DNA of 64,000 nt from assembly GCA_024508855.1 (NCBI GenBank), contig JANINJ010000107.1, forward strand, positions 186,001 through 250,000, in the 5' to 3' direction. Below the pieces are notes generated by a model. It ran no database searches, was not told where the DNA came from, and saw nothing but the letters and a program-made list of their open reading frames with translations. Within the stretch, counting starts at the first letter, position 1, and each line of letters begins with the position of its first letter. A program made the position numbers and the translations under genes. Source of the stretch: Xanthobacteraceae bacterium (GTDB lineage Bacteria > Pseudomonadota > Alphaproteobacteria > Rhizobiales > Xanthobacteraceae). Positions 1-8,394 of this stretch are shown here, in pieces.

Positions 1-1262
1 ACTTCGGGGAATTCACCGACCACTTCGGTCAACAAATCCGCTTTCGCCAGACGGGCTGCACGCTTCGCCTTCTCGACGAGCTTCTCTTTCTCCGCGCCTT
101 GCGCGGTTGGCACGACCAATGGCGCGATCTCGGCGGCGAGGCGTTCGATGCGCGCGATGCGCTCGGCCTGCGTGCCGAGCTTTTCGTGAAATACGATCTG
201 CTCGAACTTCGGCAGCCGGTCTTCCAGTTTCGTCTTCAGATCGGTGTCGTAGAAGAACTTCGCATCGCTCAGGCGCGCGCGGATGACGCGCTCGTTACCG
301 GCGACAATCGCCTTGCCGCCGTCAGAGGCTTCGATATTGGCGACGAGGATGAAACGGTTGGCGAGCTTGCCCGTCTTGGGATCGTTGACGACAAAGCACT
401 TCTGGTTGTTGCGGATGGTGGCGCGGATCACCTCGCCGGGTATCGACAGGAAGTCCTCGTCGAACGATCCCATCAGCACTACCGGCCATTCGACCAGCCC
501 CGACACTTCGTCAAGCAGCACCTGGTCCTCGACCAGTTCGTAGCCTTGCGCGAACGCCAATTCCTTGGCGTCGGCAAGAATGATGTCCTTGCGGCGCTGC
601 GAATCGAGCACGACCTTGGCGTCGAACAGTTTTGCCTCGTAATCCTCGAAGCGGCGCACGCTGAATTCGGCGGGCGCCATGAAACGATGACCGCGCGTCA
701 CCTGCCCGGCCTCGATGCCGGCGACATCGAATGCCACGACGTCCGGGTCTTCGGTTTCCATGCCGAAGGTGGCGATGATCGAATGCAGCGGCCGCACCCA
801 TTGCAGCGCGCCCGGCTTCGCGGAGCGTTCACCCCAGCGCATCGACTTCGGCCACGGGAAGGTGCGGACGATGACCGGCAGGATTTCCGCGATCACGTCG
901 ATCGCCGGGCGGCCGGTCTTCTCGATCAGCGCGATATAGAAGTCCCCTTTTTTCGGGTCTTTCTGGATCTTCGCCTCGTCGAGCGACTTCAGGCCGGTTG
1001 CTTTCAGGAAGCCCTGCACAGCGGCGTCGGGCGCGCCGACTTTCGGTCCCTTGCGCTCATCTTTCAAATCCGGCTGGCGCGCCGGAATGCCGTGCACGGT
1101 CAGCGCAAGGCGGCGCGGCGTCGCGAACGCCTTCGCACCCTCGTACACTAGTCCTTCGGCGACGAGCTTGTCGGTGACCATCTTGCGCAGATCATCCGCC
1201 GCCTTCGCTTGCATGCGCGCGGGAATTTCCTCGGAGAACAGTTCGAGCAGAAGATCGGGCAT
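1..1262 (-). CDS. glyS: Glycyl-tRNA synthetase beta subunit, N-terminal part (cut by window edge)
   Basis: The beta subunit of the heterotetrameric bacterial glycyl-tRNA synthetase works with GlyQ to charge tRNA-Gly in the cytoplasm. The minus-strand frame stays open from the ATG at 1262 to base 1, giving about 420 of the usual roughly 700 codons. The start [18 protein letters not shown] is the family's typical N-terminus, and later segments such as [17 protein letters not shown] and [10 protein letters not shown] fit the family. The remainder, including the C-terminal tRNA-binding part, lies outside the window. The start follows the glyQ stop by only three bases, so the two are co-transcribed and probably translationally coupled. 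Confidence 0.95.
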   Translation of the reverse strand, partial: MPDLLLELFSEEIPARMQAKAADDLRKMVTDKLVAEGLVYEGAKAFATPRRLALTVHGIPARQPDLKDERKGPKVGAPDAAVQGFLKATGLKSLDEAKIQKDPKKGDFYIALIEKTGRPAIDVIAEILPVIVRTFPWPKSMRWGERSAKPGALQWVRPLHSIIATFGMETEDPDVVAFDVAGIEAGQVTRGHRFMAPAEFSVRRFEDYEAKLFDAKVVLDSQRRKDIILADAKELAFAQGYELVEDQVLLDEVSGLVEWPVVLMGSFDEDFLSIPGEVIRATIRNNQKCFVVNDPKTGKLANRFILVANIEASDGGKAIVAGNERVIRARLSDAKFFYDTDLKTKLEDRLPKFEQIVFHEKLGTQAERIARIERLAAEIAPLVVPTAQGAEKEKLVEKAKRAARLAKADLLTEVVGEFPE

Positions 1263-1265
1263 CGC

Positions 1266-2195
1266 TTACACTCCGCCCGCTTCGGTATGCACCCAGGCTT
1301 CGCCGCAGGCTTTCGCCAGTTCGCGGACGCGCAGGATGTAGCTCTGGCGCTCGGTGACGGAGATCACGCCGCGCGCGTCGAGCAGATTGAAGACGTGGCT
1401 GGCCTTGATGCACTGGTCATAGGCCGGCAGCGCCATCAGGTGGCGCTCCTTCTTATCGCTATCCCAACCGGCTTCGAGATATTTGCGGCAGGCACCTTCA
1501 GCCATCTTGAACTGCTCGAACAGCATCGCGGTGTCGGAATGCTCGAAATTGTGCCGCGAATATTCCTGCTCGGCCTGCAGGAACACGTCGCCATAGGTCA
1601 CCTTCTCGGCGCCCTCGCGGCCGTTGAAGTTGAGGTCGTAGACGCGGTCGACGCCCTGCACATACATTGCCAGCCGTTCGAGACCGTAGGTGAGTTCGCC
1701 GGCCACCGGCGCGCATTCGACGCCCGCGACCTGCTGGAAGTAAGTGAATTGCGACACTTCCATGCCGTCGCACCAGCACTCCCAGCCCAGTCCCCACGCG
1801 CCGAGCGTCGGGCTTTCCCAGTCGTCCTCGACAAAGCGGATGTCATGCAGCGCGGCGTCGACGCCGATCGCCGCGAGCGATTTCAGATAAAGGTCCTGGA
1901 TGTCCGGCGGCGACGGCTTCAGGATCACCTGAAACTGATAGTAATGCTGCAGCCGGTTCGGATTCTCGCCATAGCGGCCGTCCTTCGGCCGCCGCGACGG
2001 CTGCACATAGGCTGCATTCCAGCGCTTGGGGCCCAGCGCACGCAGCGTCGTCGCCGGATGAAAGGTGCCCGCGCCCACTTCCATGTCATAGGGCTGCAGG
2101 ATCACACAGCCGTAATCGGCCCAGTATCGCTGCAACGTCAGGATCAGTCCCTGAAACGAACGTTCGGGACGCATATGGGGAGGCAGAGAGTCCAT
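1266..2195 (-). CDS. glyQ: Glycyl-tRNA synthetase alpha subunit
   Basis: This is the catalytic class II aminoacyl-tRNA synthetase subunit that activates glycine and pairs with GlyS. The protein carries the family signature block [19 protein letters not shown], followed by the [23 protein letters not shown] stretch. I chose the ATG at 2195 ([14 protein letters not shown], 309 residues). An internal ATG at 2174 (MRPERSFQ) is also used as a start in relatives. A longer in-frame start at 2294 would add residues that do not resemble the family. It is the first gene of the glyQ-glyS operon, with a long upstream region. Confidence 0.95.
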   Translation of the reverse strand: MDSLPPHMRPERSFQGLILTLQRYWADYGCVILQPYDMEVGAGTFHPATTLRALGPKRWNAAYVQPSRRPKDGRYGENPNRLQHYYQFQVILKPSPPDIQDLYLKSLAAIGVDAALHDIRFVEDDWESPTLGAWGLGWECWCDGMEVSQFTYFQQVAGVECAPVAGELTYGLERLAMYVQGVDRVYDLNFNGREGAEKVTYGDVFLQAEQEYSRHNFEHSDTAMLFEQFKMAEGACRKYLEAGWDSDKKERHLMALPAYDQCIKASHVFNLLDARGVISVTERQSYILRVRELAKACGEAWVHTEAGGV

Positions 2196-2546
2196 CGTCA
2201 AATTTTCTGGATTCGCGGGAATGAGCAAGCGCGGCGGACCGTATCGGCGGCGGAACCGGGAATCAAGGCGAGGTTCACACTCGATATGTTCCAAATATCC
2301 GGAACAGGTTCATGGACGGCGACTGACGTGTCGCCATGAAGTCGCCCCATGTTGCAGTTTGTTAGGACCTTGAGGTCTATCGATGACCTCACGTCACACT
2401 CACCGGATATCCGATGGTGGGGCGTAACCTCCAAGCTTGCTCGCCGGTCGCAGGGGTGATGCCCCGCCCTGAAAACCGGCGAGAACGCTCGGTTTCCCCG
2501 ACAAGCCAAATTTCACCGAAAGCGTGCGACGAATCGTGCTGGCGGA
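2196..2546. other. Upstream region of glyQ with several inverted repeats
   Basis: This is about 350 bases without a convincing gene between glyQ and the small membrane protein gene. It holds a 7-bp-arm inverted repeat at 2371-2391 (TGAGGTC / GACCTCA, 7-base spacer) and a 10-bp perfect palindrome CGGATATCCG at 2404-2413. A larger foldable element lies at 2440-2483, with 9-bp outer arms (CTCGCCGGT / ACCGGCGAG) and inner CAGGG/CCCTG pairing. The region would form the glyQ promoter and leader. No known riboswitch could be assigned, and an open frame on the minus strand here (2198-2509) has no recognisable protein character. Confidence 0.4.
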
Positions 2547-2765
2547 TCAGCCCGGCCGATAGGCACCGGTGCGCGGATCGCGGCGCAAGGTCGGAATCTC
2601 CTGCGCGCGCGCGGTCTCGGATACGCGGGCCAGCCGCGCCTCTTCCAGTTCATGGTTAATGCGCTGCGCCGTTCGATACGCCCAGCGGACCACGGCAAGC
2701 CCACCCAGGGCACCTGCAAATGCAATCAGCGGCGGCATCGGTCGATCCTCTTGATTATCGGTCAT
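2547..2765 (-). CDS. Small conserved hypothetical protein with one membrane segment
   Basis: This 72-residue protein (MTDNQEDRPMPPLIAFAGAL...) has one hydrophobic stretch at about residues 12-24 (LIAFAGALGGLAVV). A charged, helical second half follows (INHELEEARLARVSETARAQ) and the end is RRDPRTGAYRPG. The pattern suggests a small single-pass membrane protein, but no function is known to me. I used the ATG at 2765 because upstream in-frame residues are arginine-rich and look non-coding. It sits alone between the S49 peptidase gene and the glyQ upstream region, on the same strand as both. Confidence 0.65.
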   Translation of the reverse strand: MTDNQEDRPMPPLIAFAGALGGLAVVRWAYRTAQRINHELEEARLARVSETARAQEIPTLRRDPRTGAYRPG

Positions 2766-2841
2766 GGCGCGCCCCCTGACCCTTAGTTTCGCGCACCCCG
2801 CCCGCCTTCGCAAGCGACCAAACGGCGCGGGAATATCATAC

Positions 2842-3720
2842 TTAAAGCCCGAATTTGGCCCAAATCGCCCGCTCCTCGAGCGAGGAAATCATGCCGTCCG
2901 GCAATCCGGATAACCCGTCGCGCAGCACAGAAGTTCCCGCGCCGGATTTACGGCCCAGCAAATTGGACAACAGACCCGTGGGCGGCGCGACCACCGGCGT
3001 CCTGACCTTGTCACCGTAGCGCGCTCGCAGGATCGTCCGCAGGTCGCCGATTCCGTCGGCAAGGCCGAGCGAGATCGATGTTTCACCGGCCCAGTATTCG
3101 CCGGAGAACAGGAAATCGTCGCTGCCCTTGAGCCGCGCGCCGCGGCTCTGCTTGACCAGTGCGATGAAGGTTGCGTGAATTTCACGCTGGATCGTCTTGA
3201 GACGCGCCACATCGTCGGGGTTTTCCGGCAGGAATGGATCAAGCGTCGCCTTGTGCTCGCCCGCCGTATAGAGCCGGCGTTCGACACCGATCTTCTTGAT
3301 CAATTCCTGGAAGCCGAACGAGCCGCCGACCACGCCGATCGATCCGAGGATCGACGACGGGTCGCAGAAGATTTCATCTCCCGCGCAGGCAATCATATAC
3401 CCGCCCGAGGCAGCAACATCTTCGACGAACACCAGTACCGGAAGTTTTTTCTCCGCGGCAAGTTGCCGGATGCGCAGATAGATCAGCCGCGATTGCACCG
3501 GCGAGCCGCCCGGCGAATTGATCACCACGGCAACGGCCTTGGCATTCTTCATCGCGAAAGCGCGTTCGAGAATTTTGGCAACGCCCGCGAGCGACATGCC
3601 GGGACGCAGTGGCGTGACCGCGCCGATCGTCCCGGACAATCGCACCACCGGAACCAGCGCTGCACCCCTGCGCCATCGTTGCGGCACAAGTTTCGCCAAG
3701 CTTTGCATCACATCCACCAT
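2842..3720 (-). CDS. S49 family serine peptidase (SppA/SohB-like)
   Basis: This 292-residue protein belongs to the S49 signal-peptide-peptidase family, which cleaves hydrophobic peptides with a serine-lysine dyad. The nucleophile region is VAASGGYMIACAGDEI (Ser about 105). The general base is the lysine in GEHKATLDPF (about 157). The oxyanion-region glycines are in INSPGGSPVQSRLIYLRIR. No N-terminal transmembrane segment or signal peptide is visible, and the length matches the short single-domain SppA/SohB type rather than the double-domain E. coli SppA. It is transcribed alone. Substrate is unknown. Confidence 0.85.
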   Translation of the reverse strand: MVDVMQSLAKLVPQRWRRGAALVPVVRLSGTIGAVTPLRPGMSLAGVAKILERAFAMKNAKAVAVVINSPGGSPVQSRLIYLRIRQLAAEKKLPVLVFVEDVAASGGYMIACAGDEIFCDPSSILGSIGVVGGSFGFQELIKKIGVERRLYTAGEHKATLDPFLPENPDDVARLKTIQREIHATFIALVKQSRGARLKGSDDFLFSGEYWAGETSISLGLADGIGDLRTILRARYGDKVRTPVVAPPTGLLSNLLGRKSGAGTSVLRDGLSGLPDGMISSLEERAIWAKFGL

Positions 3721-3854
3721 TCAAATCACCTTATTGCCCGACGCCCACTTTACCGAACATTCACCAAACCAGATCACGACAGTGTCAAGCGAACGTGTGG
3801 AACGCGAATTGCTTTCCAGCGATATACTGCAAACGACGTGCAGCGGAGAATGAC

Positions 3855-3953
3855 ATGAAAATCTATCTGCTGGTGGTGTTGATGGGCGCCCTGTGGACTG
3901 CGATTCGCATTACGTCGACGCAAAAGCACGATACCGAACCGCTTTCGCAATAG
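3855..3953 (+). CDS. Possible 32-residue single-span membrane microprotein
   Basis: ATG at 3855 starts a 32-codon frame encoding a hydrophobic N-terminal half (MKIYLLVVLMGALWTAIRI) and a polar tail (TSTQKHDTEPLSQ). A GGAGAA ribosome-binding sequence sits just upstream (from about 3845). The hydrophobic span followed by a short charged tail is the layout of many bacterial membrane microproteins. It lies between the S49 peptidase gene and the TrmN6-like gene. The call rests only on the ribosome-binding site and the composition; it could be a chance frame. Confidence 0.4.
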   Translation: MKIYLLVVLMGALWTAIRITSTQKHDTEPLSQ

Positions 3954-3975
3954 GCTGTCGTCGGGATTTTTCCCC

Positions 3976-4743
3976 TCACAACGTGGCGAGCGCAAGCAAT
4001 GCGTCGCCGGCGAGTATGGCTTGCGCCTGCCGATTGGGCACACCTGCCGCATCGTTGAGCATGACGCCTGCATGAATCTGCGTCGGCGCGCGGCCGCCTT
4101 TGACCGCGCGAGCCAGCACGCGGATGGCCGGCGCCGACGCCATGCCATGTACCGGCTGCAACGCGATGCTGCCGAAACCGCGGCCAAGCGCGGCGAGCAC
4201 CTCGGCGATCGCATCGGCTCGCCAGATCAGCGTCAGAACACCGCCGGGCTGCAGGATACGTCGTGCGGCGTGAATCCAGTCTTCCAGCGTGGTCGCCGTC
4301 GCTTCATGCGCGGCGCGGCGGGAGGCATTGGGCGATGCCTGCTGGCGAACCGCATCGTTGAATGGCGGATTCATCAGCACCGCGTCGACGCTGTCCGGAC
4401 CAAGACCGACGGACGCGAATGCTGAAGCGCCAGCAGTAATGTCCAGCGTCAGCACCTCGGCGGTGATCCCGTTCAATGTCGCATTGGTTGACGCGAGGGC
4501 AGCAAGCGAGGGATCGATCTCGACCATCACCAGGTCGATCACCGGGTCGCGTTGCGCCACTACCAGCCCCGCCGCCCCGACACCAGCGCCGAAATCGACC
4601 ACACGTTGACCGGCCCGCACCGACGTCGCCGCCGCCAGCAGCATCGCGTCATGTCCGGCGCGATGCCCCCTCATCGGCTGTCGCAACCGCAGCCGGCCGC
4701 CGAGGAATCCATCCTCGGTCAGGTGGTCAGCGGGGTCCGTCAT
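3976..4743 (-). CDS. TrmN6-like N6-adenine methyltransferase (YfiC/tRNA1(Val) type)
   Basis: This 255-residue Rossmann-fold methyltransferase resembles E. coli TrmN6, which methylates A37 of tRNA-Val. It has the SAM-binding motif VVDFGAGVGAAGL (about 48-60), an acidic ribose-binding residue in MVEIDPSL, and the N6-adenine catalytic motif NPPF (about 125-128, LMNPPFND). I chose the ATG at 4743 (MTDPADHLTEDGFLGG), since the longer upstream frame overlaps the DUF2007 gene. The two genes overlap by 17 bases and are presumably co-transcribed. The exact tRNA substrate is inferred from the family only. Confidence 0.8.
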   Translation of the reverse strand: MTDPADHLTEDGFLGGRLRLRQPMRGHRAGHDAMLLAAATSVRAGQRVVDFGAGVGAAGLVVAQRDPVIDLVMVEIDPSLAALASTNATLNGITAEVLTLDITAGASAFASVGLGPDSVDAVLMNPPFNDAVRQQASPNASRRAAHEATATTLEDWIHAARRILQPGGVLTLIWRADAIAEVLAALGRGFGSIALQPVHGMASAPAIRVLARAVKGGRAPTQIHAGVMLNDAAGVPNRQAQAILAGDALLALATL

Positions 4744-4963
4744 CGGGACGCAGTTCATGGGCAAGCCCGGCATCGGTGAGAAGCTGACGCGCGCGGCGAT
4801 TATCGTCCTCATGCACCAGAATCCGTCGCGGAATGATCCCCAGCGATCCTTCGACAATGCTCATGTTCTGATCGAGCACCAGATGGTGAATGTCGGCGCC
4901 ATCGAGCAACGCCCCGACCGCCGAGACCAGAACCGCATCGTTGGTTCGTACCAGTTCGCGCAC
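4727..4963 (-). CDS. DUF2007 domain protein (putative signal-transducing protein)
   Basis: This 78-residue protein has the DUF2007 pattern: ELVRTNDAVLVSAVGALLDG, then DIHHLVLDQNM and PRRILVHEDD. The start is the GTG at 4963, because AAGGAG lies six bases before it on the minus strand. An upstream ATG at 5041 would add 26 residues not typical for the family. The gene lies upstream of the TrmN6-like gene, overlaps it by 17 bases, and is divergent from the polyprenyl synthase gene. DUF2007 proteins have no established biochemical role. Confidence 0.8.
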   Translation of the reverse strand: MRELVRTNDAVLVSAVGALLDGADIHHLVLDQNMSIVEGSLGIIPRRILVHEDDNRRARQLLTDAGLAHELRPDDGPR

Positions 4964-5208
4964 CAGGATCTCCTTCTCGCCCCGTCGGCTGAGAGCTTTT
5001 ATACCGGACGTCAATGGGTTGTTGCTCTTGCCGCCTTCCACCGCACTTTCTATGCTCCCGGAGAGGCAACTGGATATAGCGCAAAGATCCCCTTCCGATT
5101 CCAGTGATATTTGCGCTAATTCGACGCGGCGGACCGAAGGAACCCCGAAAATCGGGAGTTCGGGTCCAACCGGTCAGATTTGATTGTTTTGCAGCTCGGA
5201 GAGATTGC

Positions 5209-6219
5209 GTGGCGGTAATTGTTCCTTTCGAGAGTCCTTCGAGCGCGTCGATCGATCAACTCGTCGAACTCGTTGCCGCCGACATGGAGCGGGTCAATGC
5301 CACCATCCTGTCCCGGACCGGGTCGGAAGTGACGATGATCCCCGAAGTCGCCAATCATCTGATCTCTTCCGGCGGCAAACGCTTGCGGCCGATGCTGACG
5401 CTGGCGATGGCCGGCCTCACCGGCTATTCGGGCGACGGCCACATCAAGCTCGCCGCCTCGGTCGAATTCATGCACACCGCGACGCTGCTGCACGACGACG
5501 TGGTCGACGAAAGCGAACTGCGCCGCGGCAAATTGTCCGCCCGCATGGTGTGGGGCAACGAGGCCAGCGTGCTGGTCGGCGATTTTCTGCTCGGCCAGGC
5601 GTTCCGCATGATGGTCGAGGTCGGATCGCTACGCGCGCTCGACATCCTGTCGTCGGCGGCCGCGACCATCGCCGAGGGCGAAGTGATGCAGCTCGCCGCC
5701 GCCAAGAACACCGCGACCACCGAGGACGAATACCTCGCCGTGATCCGCGGCAAGACCGCCGAGCTGTTCGCCGCCGCCTGCGAGGTCGGCCCGGTGATCG
5801 CCAACCGCCCGAAGGCCGAGGAAGCAGCCGCGGCGAGTTACGGCATGAATCTCGGCATCGCCTTCCAGTTGGTCGATGACGTGCTCGACTACGGCGGCAA
5901 GTCCGCCAAGCTCGGCAAAAATGTCGGCGACGATTTCCGCGAGGGCAAGATCACGCTGCCGGTAGTGCTGGCCTTCCGCCGCGGCAACGATGTCGAACGC
6001 GAATTCTGGGTACGTGCGCTGGAGCAAGGCGAGATCGGCGACGGCGATCTCGATCACGCCATCGGGCTGATGACCAAGCATCGCGCGCTCGAGGATACGC
6101 TGAGCCGCGCCCATCATTACGGCGCGATGGCGGTCGATGCACTGGCGCTGTTTCCGCCTTCGCCCATGAAGGCCGCGCTGGAACAGGTCGTCGCGTTCTG
6201 CCTCGCCCGCTCGCACTGA
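5209..6219 (+). CDS. Long-chain polyprenyl diphosphate synthase (ubiquinone side chain)
   Basis: This trans-prenyltransferase elongates farnesyl- or geranylgeranyl-diphosphate with IPP to make the isoprenoid tail of ubiquinone. Visible landmarks are GGKRLRPML (about 55-63), the first aspartate-rich motif DDVVD (96-100) and the second DDVLD (223-227). A small residue (Ala91) lies five positions before the first motif, consistent with long products. I chose the GTG at 5209 (336 residues) because GGAG is at 5198-5201. The in-frame extension from 5104 looks non-coding. Octaprenyl versus decaprenyl specificity cannot be read from the sequence; Q10 is usual in this group. Confidence 0.92.
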   Translation: MAVIVPFESPSSASIDQLVELVAADMERVNATILSRTGSEVTMIPEVANHLISSGGKRLRPMLTLAMAGLTGYSGDGHIKLAASVEFMHTATLLHDDVVDESELRRGKLSARMVWGNEASVLVGDFLLGQAFRMMVEVGSLRALDILSSAAATIAEGEVMQLAAAKNTATTEDEYLAVIRGKTAELFAAACEVGPVIANRPKAEEAAAASYGMNLGIAFQLVDDVLDYGGKSAKLGKNVGDDFREGKITLPVVLAFRRGNDVEREFWVRALEQGEIGDGDLDHAIGLMTKHRALEDTLSRAHHYGAMAVDALALFPPSPMKAALEQVVAFCLARSH

Positions 6220-6260
6220 AAAAACACCGACCGACACATTACGAAACGACATCGGCAGTA

Positions 6261-7130
6261 GTGGAAATGCCCGAATTCAAATCGTTGATCTATGACGTGC
6301 CTGAGGCCGGCATCGCGCGCATCACGCTCAACAAGCCGAACATGGCCAATGCGCAGGATACCGCGCTGCTCTACGAGTTGAACGATGCGTTCAATTACGC
6401 TGCGCATGACGACGACATCCGCGTCATCATTCTCGCGGCGAACGGCAAGCATTTCTCCGCCGGACATGACCTGTCGGAGACCGACGGCCACGGCGCGATG
6501 CGGACGCATGAGACGGTCGCGCCGGTGTGCGGCTTCGGCTGCGCCGGCGCCGAGGCGCAGATGGCGCGCGAAGAGGAAATCTATCTCGGCTTCTCCGATC
6601 GCTGGCGCAACATTCCGAAGCCGACCATCGCCGCCGTGCAGGGCAAGTGCATCGCCGGCGGACTGATGCTGGCGTGGCCGTGCGACATCATCATCGCCGC
6701 CGATGACGCCGCCTTCGCCGATCCGACCGTCAGCTTTGGCGTGTGCGGGCACGAATATTTCACCCATGTGTGGGAAGTCGGCATCCGCAAGGCCAAGGAG
6801 ATGCTCTTCACCTCCGATGAGATCAAGGCCGACGACGCGCTGCGGCTCGGCATGGTCAATCAGGTGGTGCCGCGCGCCGAATTGATGGACGCGACGCTGG
6901 CGATGGCGCGCAAGATCGCTGCGAAATCGCGCTTCGCGCTGAAGCTGACCAAACTCGCCGCCAACGGCGTGCAGGACGCGCAGGGGCGGCAGGTCGCGCT
7001 GCGCAACGCCTTCCACTTGCATCAGCTCGCGCACACGCACAACCTGAAGGTCTTCGACATGCTGCTCGACCCGAGCGGCTTGCCCGAAGCGACGCGCAAG
7101 GCGATGGCCGCGCGGTTGCAGGGCAAATAG
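6261..7130 (+). CDS. Enoyl-CoA hydratase/isomerase family protein, atypical active site
   Basis: This 289-residue crotonase-fold protein has the oxyanion loop NGKHFSAGHDL and the second block QGKCIAGGLMLAWPCDIIIAADDAAFADP. The two acid/base glutamates of classical enoyl-CoA hydratase are not where expected: the E of GGGCELA is replaced in AGGLMLA, and the second block reads FADPTVSFG. A reaction other than simple hydration is therefore possible. The start is the GTG at 6261 or the ATG at 6267, and neither has a strong ribosome-binding site. The gene follows the polyprenyl synthase by 41 bases on the same strand. Confidence 0.85.
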   Translation: MEMPEFKSLIYDVPEAGIARITLNKPNMANAQDTALLYELNDAFNYAAHDDDIRVIILAANGKHFSAGHDLSETDGHGAMRTHETVAPVCGFGCAGAEAQMAREEEIYLGFSDRWRNIPKPTIAAVQGKCIAGGLMLAWPCDIIIAADDAAFADPTVSFGVCGHEYFTHVWEVGIRKAKEMLFTSDEIKADDALRLGMVNQVVPRAELMDATLAMARKIAAKSRFALKLTKLAANGVQDAQGRQVALRNAFHLHQLAHTHNLKVFDMLLDPSGLPEATRKAMAARLQGK

Positions 7131-7211
7131 CGAAACGGCTCAGATCGCATCGCGACGACCGCGAGAGCGCGCCGATTTCATATACCTTCACCCCGCAAGC
7201 GGAGAGGAACA

Positions 7212-8315
7212 TTATCGCGACGGATGCAATCGCCCGATCAGTCTCAGAAGATCGGACTGCCGGTTGGTGTCGGTCTTGCCGAACACGCGCTTGAGATGCG
7301 ATCGCGCGGTTTCAACCGAAATGCCCATCAACTCGGCGGCAGCGGACAGCGGCAGTTCGCGTTCAAGATGGGCGACCAGCGCAGCCTCGGCCGGCGTCAG
7401 CCCGAACGCCTGGCGGATCACATCGACCGGCGCGCCCGCAGCCGGCACCCCGGTATCGGAAATCAGCAGGATCGATTTGGCGGGAGAAAAAACAGCACTC
7501 GCCATGCCTTTCAGGTGCACGCCATGCACGACCAGCGGCCGTTTCAGCGGACGGCGCACCACGACGGGCGACGGCACGTCGGATTCGTTGAGCCCCGGAC
7601 TACGGCCAAGCCTCGCAATCAGATTATCGAGCGCCGCGCTGTCGACAGGATGAACGCAGCGCAGCGCGCCATGCGACAGCTCCAGCCCGTCGCCGAACAG
7701 GGTTTCGGCCAAGGCGTTGTGGCGGATCGCGCGCCCGAAGCGATCGAGCAGAATGCTGGCGCAACCAAGCGATTGATAGGCGTCGAGCATGCCCACCGCA
7801 TTGGCGTAACCGAGGTTACGTGCCACCAATGCCGCACGGTTGAGATGCGCGCCGAAGCGAACGAAATCCGCCTGTTCACGCGGCGTCACAGGGCCATGCC
7901 TGTCGCCGCGCTCGATCACCATGGCCCACTCGTCGTCCACGCTGTTCACGCCGACGGCCGCCGACCAGTTGAAGCCGAACCTCCGGAGAAATTGGTAATA
8001 GTCGGAGGTTGCCAGTTCTTCCGGACTGGCAAAATCCTGATCGACGCTGATGCCTTTGCTGCGCATATACGGAATGCCGCGAATACGTTCGTCCCGCAGA
8101 TGCCATCCGTCGCGGAAATAGGCAGCGAGGCCTTCTTCCATCGATCGCGTATGTGGCGTTCCCGGCCCGCGCCCTCTGATTTGCAGCAGGACGACGCCGG
8201 TGGCGCCGGAATATTGCGAGACGGCCTCCATCGCATCATTCCACCGCGCCGGATCGATCGCGGCGTCGAGCAGCGACTGGGAAGCGTCGTCAAAGGAAAC
8301 GCGCGAGCGAGCCAT
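7212..8315 (-). CDS. LuxR-type helix-turn-helix transcriptional regulator
   Basis: This 367-residue protein ends with a LuxR-type DNA-binding domain: LTPAEAALVAHLERELPLSAAAELMGISVETARSHLKRVFGKT (about residues 305-350). The long N-terminal region has no motif I can name; it may be a PAS/GAF-like sensor (MARSRVSFDDASQSLLDAAIDPARW). The ATG at 8315 was preferred over a start at 8564, which would overlap ispE in an arginine-rich stretch. It lies 79 bases after ispE on the same strand and converges with the crotonase gene. The ligand and target genes are unknown. Confidence 0.85.
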   Translation of the reverse strand: MARSRVSFDDASQSLLDAAIDPARWNDAMEAVSQYSGATGVVLLQIRGRGPGTPHTRSMEEGLAAYFRDGWHLRDERIRGIPYMRSKGISVDQDFASPEELATSDYYQFLRRFGFNWSAAVGVNSVDDEWAMVIERGDRHGPVTPREQADFVRFGAHLNRAALVARNLGYANAVGMLDAYQSLGCASILLDRFGRAIRHNALAETLFGDGLELSHGALRCVHPVDSAALDNLIARLGRSPGLNESDVPSPVVVRRPLKRPLVVHGVHLKGMASAVFSPAKSILLISDTGVPAAGAPVDVIRQAFGLTPAEAALVAHLERELPLSAAAELMGISVETARSHLKRVFGKTDTNRQSDLLRLIGRLHPSR

Positions 8316-8394
8316 GGTTTTGCCGCCAGGAAAAACACCTGACGTGCAGGATTGGCAGTTTCCCGCCATGATTGCAACGCGAAACCGCTTTGGA

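Noticed and set aside
2433-2490. Partial resemblance of the minus strand to an FMN riboswitch (TTCAGGGCGGGGC... then ACCGGCGAGC)
   Set aside because: Only the first part resembles the consensus; the conserved 3' half (AGCCGACGGTT and GTCCGGATG) is absent, and the downstream gene glyQ has no link to flavin.
2198-2509. Minus-strand frame of 103 codons upstream of glyQ
   Set aside because: No ribosome-binding site, no protein-like composition, and it spans the inverted repeats of the leader.
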